Positions 51,417 to 59,276 of a DNA stretch of 64,000 nucleotides are shown piece by piece. The notes under the pieces were generated by a model. It did no database searches and was not told the DNA's origin. It saw only the letters and a program-made list of their open reading frames with translations. The stretch covers positions 2,108,001 to 2,172,000 of the forward strand of contig NZ_JAFBCE010000001.1 in assembly GCF_016907555.1 (NCBI RefSeq), read 5' to 3'. A program made the position numbers and the translations under genes. Position 1 is the first letter of the stretch. Every line of letters starts with the position of its first letter. Source of the DNA: Microbacterium laevaniformans (lineage in GTDB: Bacteria > Actinomycetota > Actinomycetes > Actinomycetales > Microbacteriaceae).

Positions 51417-52394
51417 TTAGCCCTTCGTCGCCCCCGCCAGAAGCCCCCGCACGAAGAAGCGCTGCAGGGCGAAGAACACGACCAGCGGCACGATGATCGA
51501 GATGAACGTGCCCGCGGCCTGCAGGAACCACTGATCGCCCCACGTCCCGGACAGCGAGTTGAGCGACTGGGTGATCGGCAGCGATGACGACGGAGCGAAG
51601 ATCGTCGCCACCAGCAGGTCATTCCACACCCAGATGAATTCCAGGACGGCGAACGACGCGAGCGCCGGCGCCGCCAACGGCAGGATCATCCGGAAGAAGA
51701 TCTGGCCGTGGCCGGCCCCGTCCACCCGCGCCGCCTCGATCACCTCGCTGGGGATCTCCGCGATGAAGTTGTGCAGGAGGAACACCGCCAGCGGCAGCGC
51801 GAAGATCGTGTGCGCGATCCACACCGTCGCGAAGCTGTGCTCGAGTCCGCGCAGATCCAGCGCCGGGAAGACGGTGACGTCGCCGATCGTCATCCCTCGG
51901 GAGAACAGGCTCAGCAGGGGCACCAGCGCCATCTGCAGCGGCACGATCTGCAGGGCGAACACCGCGATGAACGCGAGGTTGCGCCCCTTGAAGTCGATCC
52001 AGGCGAAGGCGTAGGCGAGCAGCGAGGCCACCGCCAGCGCGAAGAACACGACCGGGATCGTGATCGCGAGCGAGTTGAGGAACGACTGGCCCAGAGTCAG
52101 CGCGGTGCCTCCCGAGGTCAGCGCCTTCTGGAAGTTCTCCAGCGTGAACGACGGGTCGGTGAACACCGTCCACCAACCGGTGCTCTGCACGTCCGAGCCG
52201 GGGCGCAGCGAGGTGACGAACAGGCCGAAGGTCGGGATGGTCCAGAAGATCGCGATGACCAGCGCCGCGATCGTCGCCCCCTTGGAGGTCAGGCGCTTAC
52301 GCGCCATGGCCTCGTGCTTGCGCGTGTCGCGGGAGACCTGTCGAGCCGAGCGGGTGTCGGTGACGGGCTCGATGATGTCGACTCCGGTGCTCAT
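51417..52394 (-). CDS. Alpha-glucoside-type ABC importer permease (AglG-like)
   Basis: A 325-residue permease with six helices. The docking loop EVIEAARVDGAGHGQIFFRMILP near residue 215 and the family run VFALQIVPLQMALVPLLSLF near 137 match the MalG/AglG sugar permeases. The N-terminus has a charged cytoplasmic tail of about 35 residues. The ATG (52394) overlaps the stop of the preceding permease (ATGA). It completes the channel with the next gene's product. Confidence 0.88.
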   Translation of the reverse strand: MSTGVDIIEPVTDTRSARQVSRDTRKHEAMARKRLTSKGATIAALVIAIFWTIPTFGLFVTSLRPGSDVQSTGWWTVFTDPSFTLENFQKALTSGGTALTLGQSFLNSLAITIPVVFFALAVASLLAYAFAWIDFKGRNLAFIAVFALQIVPLQMALVPLLSLFSRGMTIGDVTVFPALDLRGLEHSFATVWIAHTIFALPLAVFLLHNFIAEIPSEVIEAARVDGAGHGQIFFRMILPLAAPALASFAVLEFIWVWNDLLVATIFAPSSSLPITQSLNSLSGTWGDQWFLQAAGTFISIIVPLVVFFALQRFFVRGLLAGATKG

Positions 52395-53737
52395 CGGATC
52401 TCCCTCTGCTTGCGGATCTGGACGATGTTGAACACGATCAGCGGCGTCACGAAGATGAACAGCACGACGGCCAGCGCCGCCGCGTGCCCGTAGCTCTGGA
52501 AGCGCTGCTGCTGGTTGACCATCTCGAAGGCGAGCACGGACGTGTTCGCGCGACCGCCGGTCATGACGGCGACGATGTCGTAGATCTTCAGCGACGCGAT
52601 GGCGACCGTGGTCACCACGACGACGATCGACGAGCGGATGCCGGGGACGGTCACGTTCCTGAACCGCTCCCACGCGTTCGCGCCGTCCAGCTCCGCGGCC
52701 TCGACCTGCTCCGGCGGAACCGCCTTGATCGCGGCGGAAAGGATAACCATCGCAAGTCCCGTCTGGCTCCAGATGAAGACGACCATCAGCAGCAGGCTGT
52801 TCACGAGCGGCGTGACGCTGAGCCAGGCGACGGGGTCGCCCCCGAACGCCGTGATGATGGCGTTGAGCAGACCCAGCTGGTCGCCCTGACGGTAGTCGTA
52901 CATGAACTTCCAGATGATGCCCGCGCCGACGAAAGAGATCGCGAAGGGCATGAAGATCAGCACTTTCAAGAACCGCTCGCCCGCGGCGCGATCGATGAAC
53001 ACGGCGTAGGCGAGACCCACGATGGTGGCGATCGTCGGGCAGATGAGCACCCAGATGACGGTGTTGATGACCGACCAGGTGCCCTCGGGCTGCGTGAAGA
53101 CCCACACGTAGTTGTCGAAGCCCACGAACTCGGCACCCGTCTTGTCGAAGAACGACTGCACGAACGTCGCGAAGAACGGGTAGATGAGACCGATCAGCAG
53201 CAGCACCGCAGCCGGGGCGGCGAAGAGCACGAGCTGGAACAGATAGCCGGCTCCCTTGCGTGCCCGGTAGTCGAGCACGAACAGCGCGGCACCGGAGACG
53301 AGCGCGATGCCGAGCACGTAGATGAAGGCGTTCGCGTACGGGCGCAGCAGCAGCAGGGCAAGGACCGGGATCGCGAAGCAGGCGACGAGGCGGATCCAGA
53401 AGTAGACCCGCCCGGGACGGGGCGCGTACTCGATCAGCAGGAGCAGCACACCGACCACGGCGGCGAAGGCGACGAGGATGATGGGGATCTGCACGATCGG
53501 GCCCATCACGCCGAGCCACTGGAAGAACGCGGTGAGCGAGACTCCGGGGATGACGATCTTCGCCGGGTCCTCCACGGGAGTGCTCAGCAGGAGCAGCACC
53601 ACCAGAGCCAGCAGGATGACGAGCGCACCGGTGGCGATACCGGCGGTGACGCGGGGTGAGAAGGCGCGGCGCGGACCGGAGTCAGGCGCCAGCCCGTCGG
53701 TCTTGTCTCGCGCGGGCGCGGTGGTGGGTGCGGACAT
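52391..53737 (-). CDS. Alpha-glucoside-type ABC importer permease (AglF-like)
   Basis: A 448-residue permease, longer than most MalF relatives because of three or four extra N-terminal helices and a loop near residue 100-170. The docking block EQVEAAELDGANAWERFRNVTVPG is near residue 335. Together with AglG-like permease it forms the sugar channel. The ATG at 53737 lies 62 bp after the hairpin and is separated from the binding-protein gene by an inserted element. Confidence 0.86.
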   Translation of the reverse strand: MSAPTTAPARDKTDGLAPDSGPRRAFSPRVTAGIATGALVILLALVVLLLLSTPVEDPAKIVIPGVSLTAFFQWLGVMGPIVQIPIILVAFAAVVGVLLLLIEYAPRPGRVYFWIRLVACFAIPVLALLLLRPYANAFIYVLGIALVSGAALFVLDYRARKGAGYLFQLVLFAAPAAVLLLIGLIYPFFATFVQSFFDKTGAEFVGFDNYVWVFTQPEGTWSVINTVIWVLICPTIATIVGLAYAVFIDRAAGERFLKVLIFMPFAISFVGAGIIWKFMYDYRQGDQLGLLNAIITAFGGDPVAWLSVTPLVNSLLLMVVFIWSQTGLAMVILSAAIKAVPPEQVEAAELDGANAWERFRNVTVPGIRSSIVVVVTTVAIASLKIYDIVAVMTGGRANTSVLAFEMVNQQQRFQSYGHAAALAVVLFIFVTPLIVFNIVQIRKQREIR

Positions 53738-53798
53738 CGATGAGCCTCCGTGTGCTTCGGTGGACGCGGAATGGGAGCGAGACGGGGCGCGGGCGCCA

Positions 53799-53832
53799 CG
53801 GGCGGGATGCCGAGGCTACGGCATCCCGCCCG
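53799..53832 (-). terminator. Perfect hairpin in the original binding-protein/permease gap
   Basis: CGGGCGGGATGCCG (53799-53812) pairs over 14 bp with 53819-53832 around a 6-nt loop. In sugar importer operons such stems between the binding-protein gene and the permeases stabilise the first part of the mRNA and reduce the second. Here the insertion sequence lies between the SBP stop and this stem. Confidence 0.7.
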
Positions 53833-53857
53833 CGGTGTCACGCGGCTGGTGTGACTA

Positions 53858-53875
53858 GGGCGTGTTGCTAAAGGC
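53858..53875 (+). repeat. Left terminal inverted repeat of IS
   Basis: GGGCGTGTTGCTAAAGGC. It matches the right end inverted repeat at 16 of 18 positions. The flanking bases CTAG (53855-53858) also flank the other end. Confidence 0.85.
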
Positions 53876-53917
53876 TGCGTCCGACTCACGGCTGCCAAGT
53901 GAGGCAGGATTGGGGGC

Positions 53918-54454
53918 GTGAGTGTCTCGCTTCGCCCGTGGAACAGTCGCGATGCGTCGGCGCTGAGCGAGGCATTTCAGAGCACTTCCGATCTGGCGAC
54001 TCAGTTCGGCGGCGCCGATCTGTCAACCCGGGCAGCTGCTGAGGCGTTCATCGACCAGTCCTTGCGCTTCGACGAGCACGTGAAGAACTGGGCCGTCGTC
54101 GAGGACGGTGTTGCGATCGGCAACGTCGGAGCGTCCGCGATCGAGTTTCGGCACGAGACCGCGTGGATGTATTACTGGCTCGCAGCCGAAGCGCGCGGGA
54201 AGGGATACGTGACGGGTGCGCTCATCGTGGTGAGTGACTGGGCCTTTGAGAACGGGCTGCATCGGCTCGAGCTCGGGCACCGGGTGAACAACCCCGCGTC
54301 ATGTCGAGTGGCGACCGCGGCGGGATTTCTCGCCGAAGGGATCGAGCGGGAGAAGCTCCGCTACGGCAATGTTCGCTACGACGTTGAAACGCACGCGCGA
54401 CTGGTGACCGACCCCGCCCCTACGACGAATCTCGCGCTGCCGATCGCGGAATGA
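53918..54454 (+). CDS. GNAT (RimJ/RimL-like) acetyltransferase, IS passenger
   Basis: A 178-residue acetyltransferase of the RimJ/RimL group. Residues 1-30 SLRPWNSRDASALSEAF; central MYYWLAAEARGKGYVTGALIVVSDWAFENG (about 88-117) is the acetyl-CoA strand and loop (EARGKGY), followed by HRLELGHRVNNPASCRVATAAGFLAEGIEREKLRYG. It acetylates an amine, possibly a protein terminus or an antibiotic. GTG 53918; there is a short G-run upstream but no strong ribosome site. Its 3' end overlaps the transposase 3' end by about 80 bp in antisense. Transferred with the IS. Confidence 0.82.
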   Translation: MSVSLRPWNSRDASALSEAFQSTSDLATQFGGADLSTRAAAEAFIDQSLRFDEHVKNWAVVEDGVAIGNVGASAIEFRHETAWMYYWLAAEARGKGYVTGALIVVSDWAFENGLHRLELGHRVNNPASCRVATAAGFLAEGIEREKLRYGNVRYDVETHARLVTDPAPTTNLALPIAE

Positions 54455-55336
54455 GCGACGACACCACTGCTGAGCCAATGGAGCGTCGCGGCGAGGCAAA
54501 GGCCGGCGTGGTAGTTGCGAGCGAGCTTGTCTGAGCGAATCGCGATCCCACGCCACTGCTTGAGCTTGTTGAAACACCGTTCGACGACGTTGCGGCCGCG
54601 GTATCGGGCCCGCTGCTGGTCGCCGAAGTCGATCGGCCGCCCGCGGCGCTTGCGTCGGTGGGCGATCTGATCGTCGCGTTCGGGGATCGTCGCGGCAATC
54701 CCGCGCTCGCGCAGCCAGGCGCGATTCGCCTTCGACGGGTAGCCCTTGTCCGCGAGCACCCGCTCCGGCCTCGACCTCGGCCTTCCCCGGGCGCCTGGCA
54801 CGCGGATCTCGCTCAGTGTCGCGGTCAGCATGCTGGTGTCCGCCGCTTGCCCGGGCGTGAGGATGAACGCGAGAGCTCGTCCCTTCCCGTCGCAGACCAG
54901 ATGACTCTTCGTCGTCAACCCGCCGCGAGAACGGCCGATCGCATGATCCGCCGGTTCGTCACCAAACTTCTTGTAGTTCGACAGGTCCCCTTGTGACGCG
55001 GGGAAGGGTTGCGCCATGCTGATGCACGCGCACGATCGTGGAGTCGATCGACGCGACCCAGTCCAGATCGCCGGACTGCTGCGCAAACGATTGCGTCTTC
55101 TCTAGCACCCGCGCCCACACGCCCTGCTCGGACCACCGGTTGAAGTTCTTATAGATCGTGTTCCAGTTCCCGAACCGCTCCGGCACGTCCCGCCACGGCG
55201 CACCAGTCCGGAACCGCCACGCCGTCGCCTCGACCACCGCGCGCCGATCCACCGGCGGCCGCCCCGTCGACTTCGCAATCGGGAACAACGAGCCGATCAC
55301 AGCCCACGCCTCATCCGAGATCACATCACGCGACAC
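54376..55336 (-). CDS. IS5-family transposase in two frames
   Basis: The first frame (55336-54959) gives DVISDEAWAVIGSLFPIAK and the first catalytic Asp in ASIDSTIVRVHQHG. The second frame (coding to 54376) supplies the rest: SNYKKFGDEPADHAIGRSRGGLTTK, the second Asp in VLADKGYPSKANRAWL and the Glu in RNVVERCFNKLKQW. Frames are joined by a plus-one shift in the region 54990-55015, where CCC-C (minus strand 55003-55000) is a plausible slippery site. Fused length about 300 residues. The tail after LHWL is longer than usual. Either programmed frameshifting or a lesion. Confidence 0.85.
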
Positions 55337-55368
55337 GCGTCCAAGACTCGCCCACGGGTAGCCCGAAG

Positions 55369-55386
55369 GCGTTTAGCAACACGGCC
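55369..55386 (-). repeat. Right terminal inverted repeat of IS
   Basis: Reads GGCCGTGTTGCTAAACGC on the minus strand, matching the left end at 16 of 18 bases. The CTAG that follows it (55386-55389) includes the stop codon of the sugar-binding protein. Confidence 0.85.
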
Positions 55387-56720
55387 TAGTTGTTGTAGCC
55401 GGCCTGGATGTCGCTGAGGACCTTGGCCTGGTCCTTGCCGTCGATCCAGTCGACCATGCCCTTCCAGAACGAGCCGGAGCCGACCGTGGCGGGCATGAGG
55501 TCCGAGGCGTCGAAGCGGACCGTGGTGTTCGGGTCCTGCAGCAGCTTCATCGCCTCGGTCAGGAACTCGCTCGAGGCCTTGCTCGGGTCCGCCTTGAGGT
55601 TGGCCGAGATCGCGCCGCCCTCGCTGACTCGCGCGTTGGCGAAGTCGGCGCTCGACATGAACTCGAGCACCTTCTGCGTCGCCTCGTTGTCCGAGAAGCC
55701 CGCCACGAACTCGCCGCCGACCTCGATCGTGGCCGCGCCCTCCTTGTAGCCCGGGAGCACGAAGGCGTAGACATCGCCGTCGGGCGCGACCTTGGGCGCC
55801 TGACCCGACGCCGTCTTCACCGTCAGGAAGTTGGCCGTCAGGAACGACGCCTGGTGGGTCATCGGGCACGAACCGTCGGCGACCTTCGCCGCGACGTCAC
55901 CGAATGCCGTGCTGTTGATGCTCTTGACATCACCGAAGCCGGCGTTGACGTACGACGGGTTCAGCAGGATGTCGCCCACCGCGGTGAAGGCGTCGGCGAT
56001 CGGCTTGTCGGTGAACTTCACCGAGCCGTCGACCCACTGGTCGTAGACGTCGGGGCCGGACTGGCGCAGGACGAGGTCCTCGACCCAGTCGGTGCCCGGC
56101 CAGCCGGAGGCGCCGCCCGACTCGAAGCCGGCGCACCAGGGCGCAGCCCCCGTCTTCTCCTGGATCGTCTTGGTCAGCGTGAGCAGCTCGTCCCACGTCT
56201 TCGGAACCTCGACGCCCCATTCCTTGAACTTCGCCGGGGAGTACCAGACGTAGCCCTTGATGTTGGCGAGCATCGGCGCGGAGTAGAACGTGCCGTCGAT
56301 CGTGCCGTACTTCTTCCAGTCCGGCGACCAGTTGGCGTTGACGTTGTCCTCCACCGCCTGCGGCGCCTTCTTGACGTCGCCCGTACCGACCAGGGTCTTC
56401 AGCAGACCCGGCTGCGGCACGATCGCGATGTCGGGCGCGTCGCCACCGGTGACCTTGGTGACGATGTTCGCCTCGAAGCTCTTGTCACCGGTGTACTGCA
56501 CGGTGATCCCGCTCGTCTTGCTCCAGCCGTCGAAGACCTTCTGGAGGGCGTCGGCCTCGGAGCCGGTGATACCGCCCGAGATGCGAACCGTCCCCCCGGC
56601 CGCCCCCGTTCCGCTGGCGCTGCCGCCGCTACTGCCGCCCTCGGCGCAGCCCGCGAGTGCGAACGCCGCCACGCCCATGACAGCCAGAGGCGCAATCCAG
56701 CGCCGCCGTGACATCCCCAT
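55386..56720 (-). CDS. Alpha-glucoside-type sugar-binding lipoprotein (AglE-like)
   Basis: A 444-residue extracellular binding protein with a lipoprotein signal peptide ending in FALAGC. The block WCAGFESGGASGWPGTDWVEDLVLRQSGPDVYDQW (about 190-225) is the signature of the AglE/alpha-glucoside binding proteins. The ATG at 56720 has GAGGAGG 7 bp upstream. The stop codon TAG is partly made of the IS target site but remains in phase, so the protein is full length. It is followed by the inserted element. Confidence 0.9.
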   Translation of the reverse strand: MGMSRRRWIAPLAVMGVAAFALAGCAEGGSSGGSASGTGAAGGTVRISGGITGSEADALQKVFDGWSKTSGITVQYTGDKSFEANIVTKVTGGDAPDIAIVPQPGLLKTLVGTGDVKKAPQAVEDNVNANWSPDWKKYGTIDGTFYSAPMLANIKGYVWYSPAKFKEWGVEVPKTWDELLTLTKTIQEKTGAAPWCAGFESGGASGWPGTDWVEDLVLRQSGPDVYDQWVDGSVKFTDKPIADAFTAVGDILLNPSYVNAGFGDVKSINSTAFGDVAAKVADGSCPMTHQASFLTANFLTVKTASGQAPKVAPDGDVYAFVLPGYKEGAATIEVGGEFVAGFSDNEATQKVLEFMSSADFANARVSEGGAISANLKADPSKASSEFLTEAMKLLQDPNTTVRFDASDLMPATVGSGSFWKGMVDWIDGKDQAKVLSDIQAGYNN

Positions 56721-56775
56721 GTGATTCCTCCTCATTGAGTGCTCGGATGATTCCTGGTGCACACGGCCCCGTTCC

Positions 56776-56787
56776 GGAACCGATTCC
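56776..56787. promoter_or_regulatory. Candidate LacI-type operator 1
   Basis: GGAACCGATTCC has GGAA/TTCC arms and a central CG, the general form of LacI-family operators. It lies 56 bp upstream of the sugar-binding protein ATG, in the gap shared with the divergent LacI gene. Confidence 0.5.
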
Positions 56788-56888
56788 AGGCCAAGCTATT
56801 GGACCCGCTCCCACGACGCAACCCGACGATTGTCACAACCCGATAACAACCACTACCGCGCGGCATCCCGCGACACGAAGATGAGAGC

Positions 56889-56896
56889 AACCGGTT
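56889..56896. promoter_or_regulatory. Candidate LacI-type operator 2
   Basis: AACCGGTT, within GCAACCGGTTCC, shares the AACCG(N)TT core with operator 1 about 110 bp away. Two sites at this distance would allow DNA looping between the divergent promoters. Confidence 0.45.
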
Positions 56897-56947
56897 CCAT
56901 ACTGAGCCGTGAGATAGTCAGCGAACAGCGCTCGAGGAGGAGCACCG

Positions 56948-57967
56948 ATGGCCGGCATCGCCGAAGTCGCCGCCCACGCCGGCGTATCGAAAGCGACGGC
57001 CAGCCGCGCTCTCAGCGGCGCCGGATACGTGTCGGAAGCGACCAAGTCGCGCGTCCAGGCCGCCGCCGCAGAACTGGGGTACGTGCCGTCGGCCGGTGCG
57101 GTGGGCCTTGCGACCGGGCGCACCCAGAACATCGGTGTCGTCATGCCGTACGTCAACCGGTGGTTCTTCGCGGAGGTGCTCGAAGGCATCCAGCAGGCGC
57201 TGCTGGAACGAGGTCTCGATCTCACCCTCTACGACGCAAAGCCGGGCACCGAGGGCCGTGTCCGCATCTTCGACGATTTCCTCGCACGCAAGAGATTCGA
57301 CGGCTTGATCGCCGTCGGTCTGGAACCGGTCGATCACGAGTTGGAGCGACTGACCCGCATCGACCGCCCCATCGTCAGCGTCGTCGGCTCCAGCGAGCTG
57401 ACGAGCGTCGTCGCGGTCGACGACGACTACGCGGCACGGCGGGCGACCGAGCATCTGATCGCCCTCGGCCACCGCGACATCGCGTTCGTCGGCGGTGCAC
57501 CGCAGAGCCACTGGGCCCACGTCGACCAGGAGCGGCTGTCGGGCTACCAGCACGCGATGACCGAAGCCGGGCTGGCGAGCTTCATCCGCCACGCACACTC
57601 CGAAGTGACCCTGCCCGGCGGCTACGCCGCCGCCGCCGACCTGCTGAGCGATACGCGCAGGCGTCCCACCGCCATCGTCGGGGTGTGCGACGAAGTGGCG
57701 ATCGGCGCCATCATCGCCGCACGCCGTCTCGGCATCCAGGTGCCGGCCGCGCTCAGTGTCGCGGGCATCGACGATCACGAGTTCGCCGAGATGTTCTCCC
57801 TCACCACCCTGCAGCAGGTGCCGCGGGAGCAGGGGCGGGCTGCGGTGAGCGTCTTGCTCGCCGAGATCGCGGAGCCCGGCCGCGCCCGCACCGAGCTGCG
57901 CATTCCGGCGCGCCTGATCGTCCGCAGCTCCACCGGAGGCATCGCTCCGGTCGAGAGCGGCGTCTGA
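56948..57967 (+). CDS. LacI family transcriptional regulator
   Basis: A 339-residue repressor. Helix-turn-helix GIAEVAAHAGVSKATASRALSGAGYVSEATKSRV at about residues 3-36, then a periplasmic-binding-protein-like sensor domain (NIGVVMPYVNRWFFAEVLEGI at about 58-78). It is divergent from the alpha-glucoside importer and presumably represses it until a sugar binds. GAGGAGG precedes ATG 56948. Convergent with rplL, with a terminator between. Confidence 0.92.
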   Translation: MAGIAEVAAHAGVSKATASRALSGAGYVSEATKSRVQAAAAELGYVPSAGAVGLATGRTQNIGVVMPYVNRWFFAEVLEGIQQALLERGLDLTLYDAKPGTEGRVRIFDDFLARKRFDGLIAVGLEPVDHELERLTRIDRPIVSVVGSSELTSVVAVDDDYAARRATEHLIALGHRDIAFVGGAPQSHWAHVDQERLSGYQHAMTEAGLASFIRHAHSEVTLPGGYAAAADLLSDTRRRPTAIVGVCDEVAIGAIIAARRLGIQVPAALSVAGIDDHEFAEMFSLTTLQQVPREQGRAAVSVLLAEIAEPGRARTELRIPARLIVRSSTGGIAPVESGV

Positions 57968-57981
57968 ACGCAGAGAACGCG

Positions 57982-58011
57982 GAAGGCCCCCGGGAGATCC
58001 CGGGGGCCTTC
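57982..58011. terminator. Bidirectional terminator between lacI-type gene and rplL
   Basis: GAAGGCCCCCGGG (57982-57994) pairs perfectly over 13 bp with 57999-58011, loop AGAT. It serves both convergent genes; on the minus strand, rplL ends 26 bp away. Confidence 0.85.
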
Positions 58012-58036
58012 GCTGCAGTTCTTCGAGAAGAGCTGA

Positions 58037-58420
58037 TTACTTCAGGGTCACCGTCGCGCCGGCCTCCTCGAGGGCAGCCTTCGCCTTCTCGGCGGTCTCC
58101 TTGTTCGCGCCCTCGAGCACGGCCTTGGGGGCACCGTCGACGACGGCCTTGGCCTCGCCGAGGCCCAGCGAGGTGAGCTCGCGGACCGTCTTGATGACCT
58201 GGATCTTCTTGTCGCCAGCGGCCTCGAGGATGACGTCGAAGGAGTCCTTCTCCTCGACCTCTTCCGCGCCACCCGCGCCACCCGCAGCGCCGGCAACGGC
58301 GACGGGGGCAGCAGCGGTGACGTCGAACTTCTCCTCGAACGCCTTCACGAACTCGCTGAGCTCGACGAGGGTCAGGCCGGCAAACTGCTCGAGCAGCTCC
58401 TCAGTGGTGAGCTTCGCCAT
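58037..58420 (-). CDS. rplL: 50S ribosomal protein L7/L12
   Basis: A 127-residue acidic stalk protein that binds translation factors. N-terminal dimer domain [31 protein letters not shown] (3-33), Ala-rich hinge, and a C-terminal domain ([40 protein letters not shown]). Downstream of rplJ in the same transcript (49-bp gap). Confidence 0.97.
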   Translation of the reverse strand: MAKLTTEELLEQFAGLTLVELSEFVKAFEEKFDVTAAAPVAVAGAAGGAGGAEEVEEKDSFDVILEAAGDKKIQVIKTVRELTSLGLGEAKAVVDGAPKAVLEGANKETAEKAKAALEEAGATVTLK

Positions 58421-58469
58421 GATGTATCTCCTAGATAGGTGGGGTGTGGGGAAAGAGCTCGCCGGTCGC

Positions 58470-58958
58470 TTACGCGGCTTCGGCGGTCTCCAGCTTTTCG
58501 CGAAGCGCGTCGATGGTGGCCGCAGCCTTGCCCATCGTCGCCTTCATCATGCCCGCCGCCTTCGCCAGCAGAACCTCGCGGCTCTCCAGGGAGGCGTACT
58601 TGTTGATCTCGTCGGCACTCAGGGCGTTGCCCTCGAAGATGCCGCCCTTGATCACCAGAAGCGGGTTGGCCTTGGCGAAGTCACGCAGAGCCTTGGCGGT
58701 GGCGACGAAGTCACCGTGCACGAACGCGACGGCCGAGGGACCCTTCAGGTCCTCGTCCAGCGCCGTGATCCCCGCGTTGTTCGCGGCGATCTTGGTCAGC
58801 GTGTTCTTCACCACGGCGTAGCTCGCGTCCTGACGGATGCTGTTGCGCAGCTGCTTGAGCTGGGCGACCGTCAGACCGCGGTACTCGGTCAGCAGAACGG
58901 CAGTCGAGTCCTCGAAGTTCTTCGTGAGCTCGGCGACCGATGCATCCTTCTGCGCCAT
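58470..58958 (-). CDS. rplJ: 50S ribosomal protein L10
   Basis: A 162-residue protein forming the stalk base and anchoring L7/L12. The segment [23 protein letters not shown] (20-42) and KNTLTKIA (51-58) are the RNA-binding core. L10 also controls its own operon through the leader at 59044-59180. ATG 58958 has AAGGAG a few bases upstream. Confidence 0.97.
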   Translation of the reverse strand: MAQKDASVAELTKNFEDSTAVLLTEYRGLTVAQLKQLRNSIRQDASYAVVKNTLTKIAANNAGITALDEDLKGPSAVAFVHGDFVATAKALRDFAKANPLLVIKGGIFEGNALSADEINKYASLESREVLLAKAAGMMKATMGKAAATIDALREKLETAEAA

Positions 58959-59043
58959 GGTCACTCCTTGATGTGGATGTGACACCCCGCGGTGGCGGAG
59001 CGTCGGCCGTGACCGCGGCTCTCGTGAACGTCGCACGCAACGC

Positions 59044-59180
59044 AAAAAAGCTCCGGCGCAAGCGCACGGAGCTTCGAATCGGTTTCCCGGAGACTGTCTG
59101 TGACACCTGCGCGGGCCCCTGCGGTGCAGAGCTTCGTCGGCATCCGCTTGCGCGCACACCGAGACCAGCGGTCTTTGGCT
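59044..59180 (-). ncRNA. L10 leader with attenuator-like hairpin
   Basis: The transcribed region before rplJ starts with GCCAAAGACCGCTGGTC near 59173-59161, a conserved part of actinobacterial L10 leaders to which the L10-L12 complex binds, followed by a GC-rich block with GCGCAGGTG. It ends in a hairpin: CGGAGCTT/AAGCTCCG stem at 59048-59055 and 59067-59074 plus inner GCGC pairs, then T6 on the minus strand (59049-59044). It lies between promoter and gene, so it is an attenuator; binding by L10 would favour stopping. Confidence 0.7.
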
Positions 59181-59186
59181 TCGTCC

Positions 59187-59215
59187 AGCATACGTGAGCC
59201 GACCGGACGCGCCAA
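59187..59215 (-). promoter_or_regulatory. rplJL promoter
   Basis: On the minus strand TTGGCG (59215-59210) and TATGCT (59192-59187) are separated by exactly 17 bp. Start point about 59180. Confidence 0.65.
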
Positions 59216-59276
59216 ATCGGCGGCGGCTCGGGTGTCGCGCCCGACGACGTCGACGGCGCGGGATAGCCTCGATGAC

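Larger units (their letters stand above)
53858..55386. mobile_element. IS5-family insertion sequence with acetyltransferase passenger gene
   Basis: About 1529 bp bounded by 18-bp imperfect inverted repeats and by CTAG (or TA) duplicated at both ends. It contains, from left to right, a forward GNAT acetyltransferase gene (53918-54454) and a reverse IS5/IS427-type transposase in two overlapping frames (54376-55336). Simple IS5 elements of this group are about 850-900 bp and carry only the transposase, so the roughly 600 extra bp are the passenger gene. It is inserted at the stop codon of the sugar-binding protein. The exact ends are fixed within one or two bases. Confidence 0.88.

Noticed and set aside
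48879..51587. A 902-codon open frame on the plus strand
   Set aside because: Antisense to the P-type ATPase, which shows all motifs. Composition is shadow-like.
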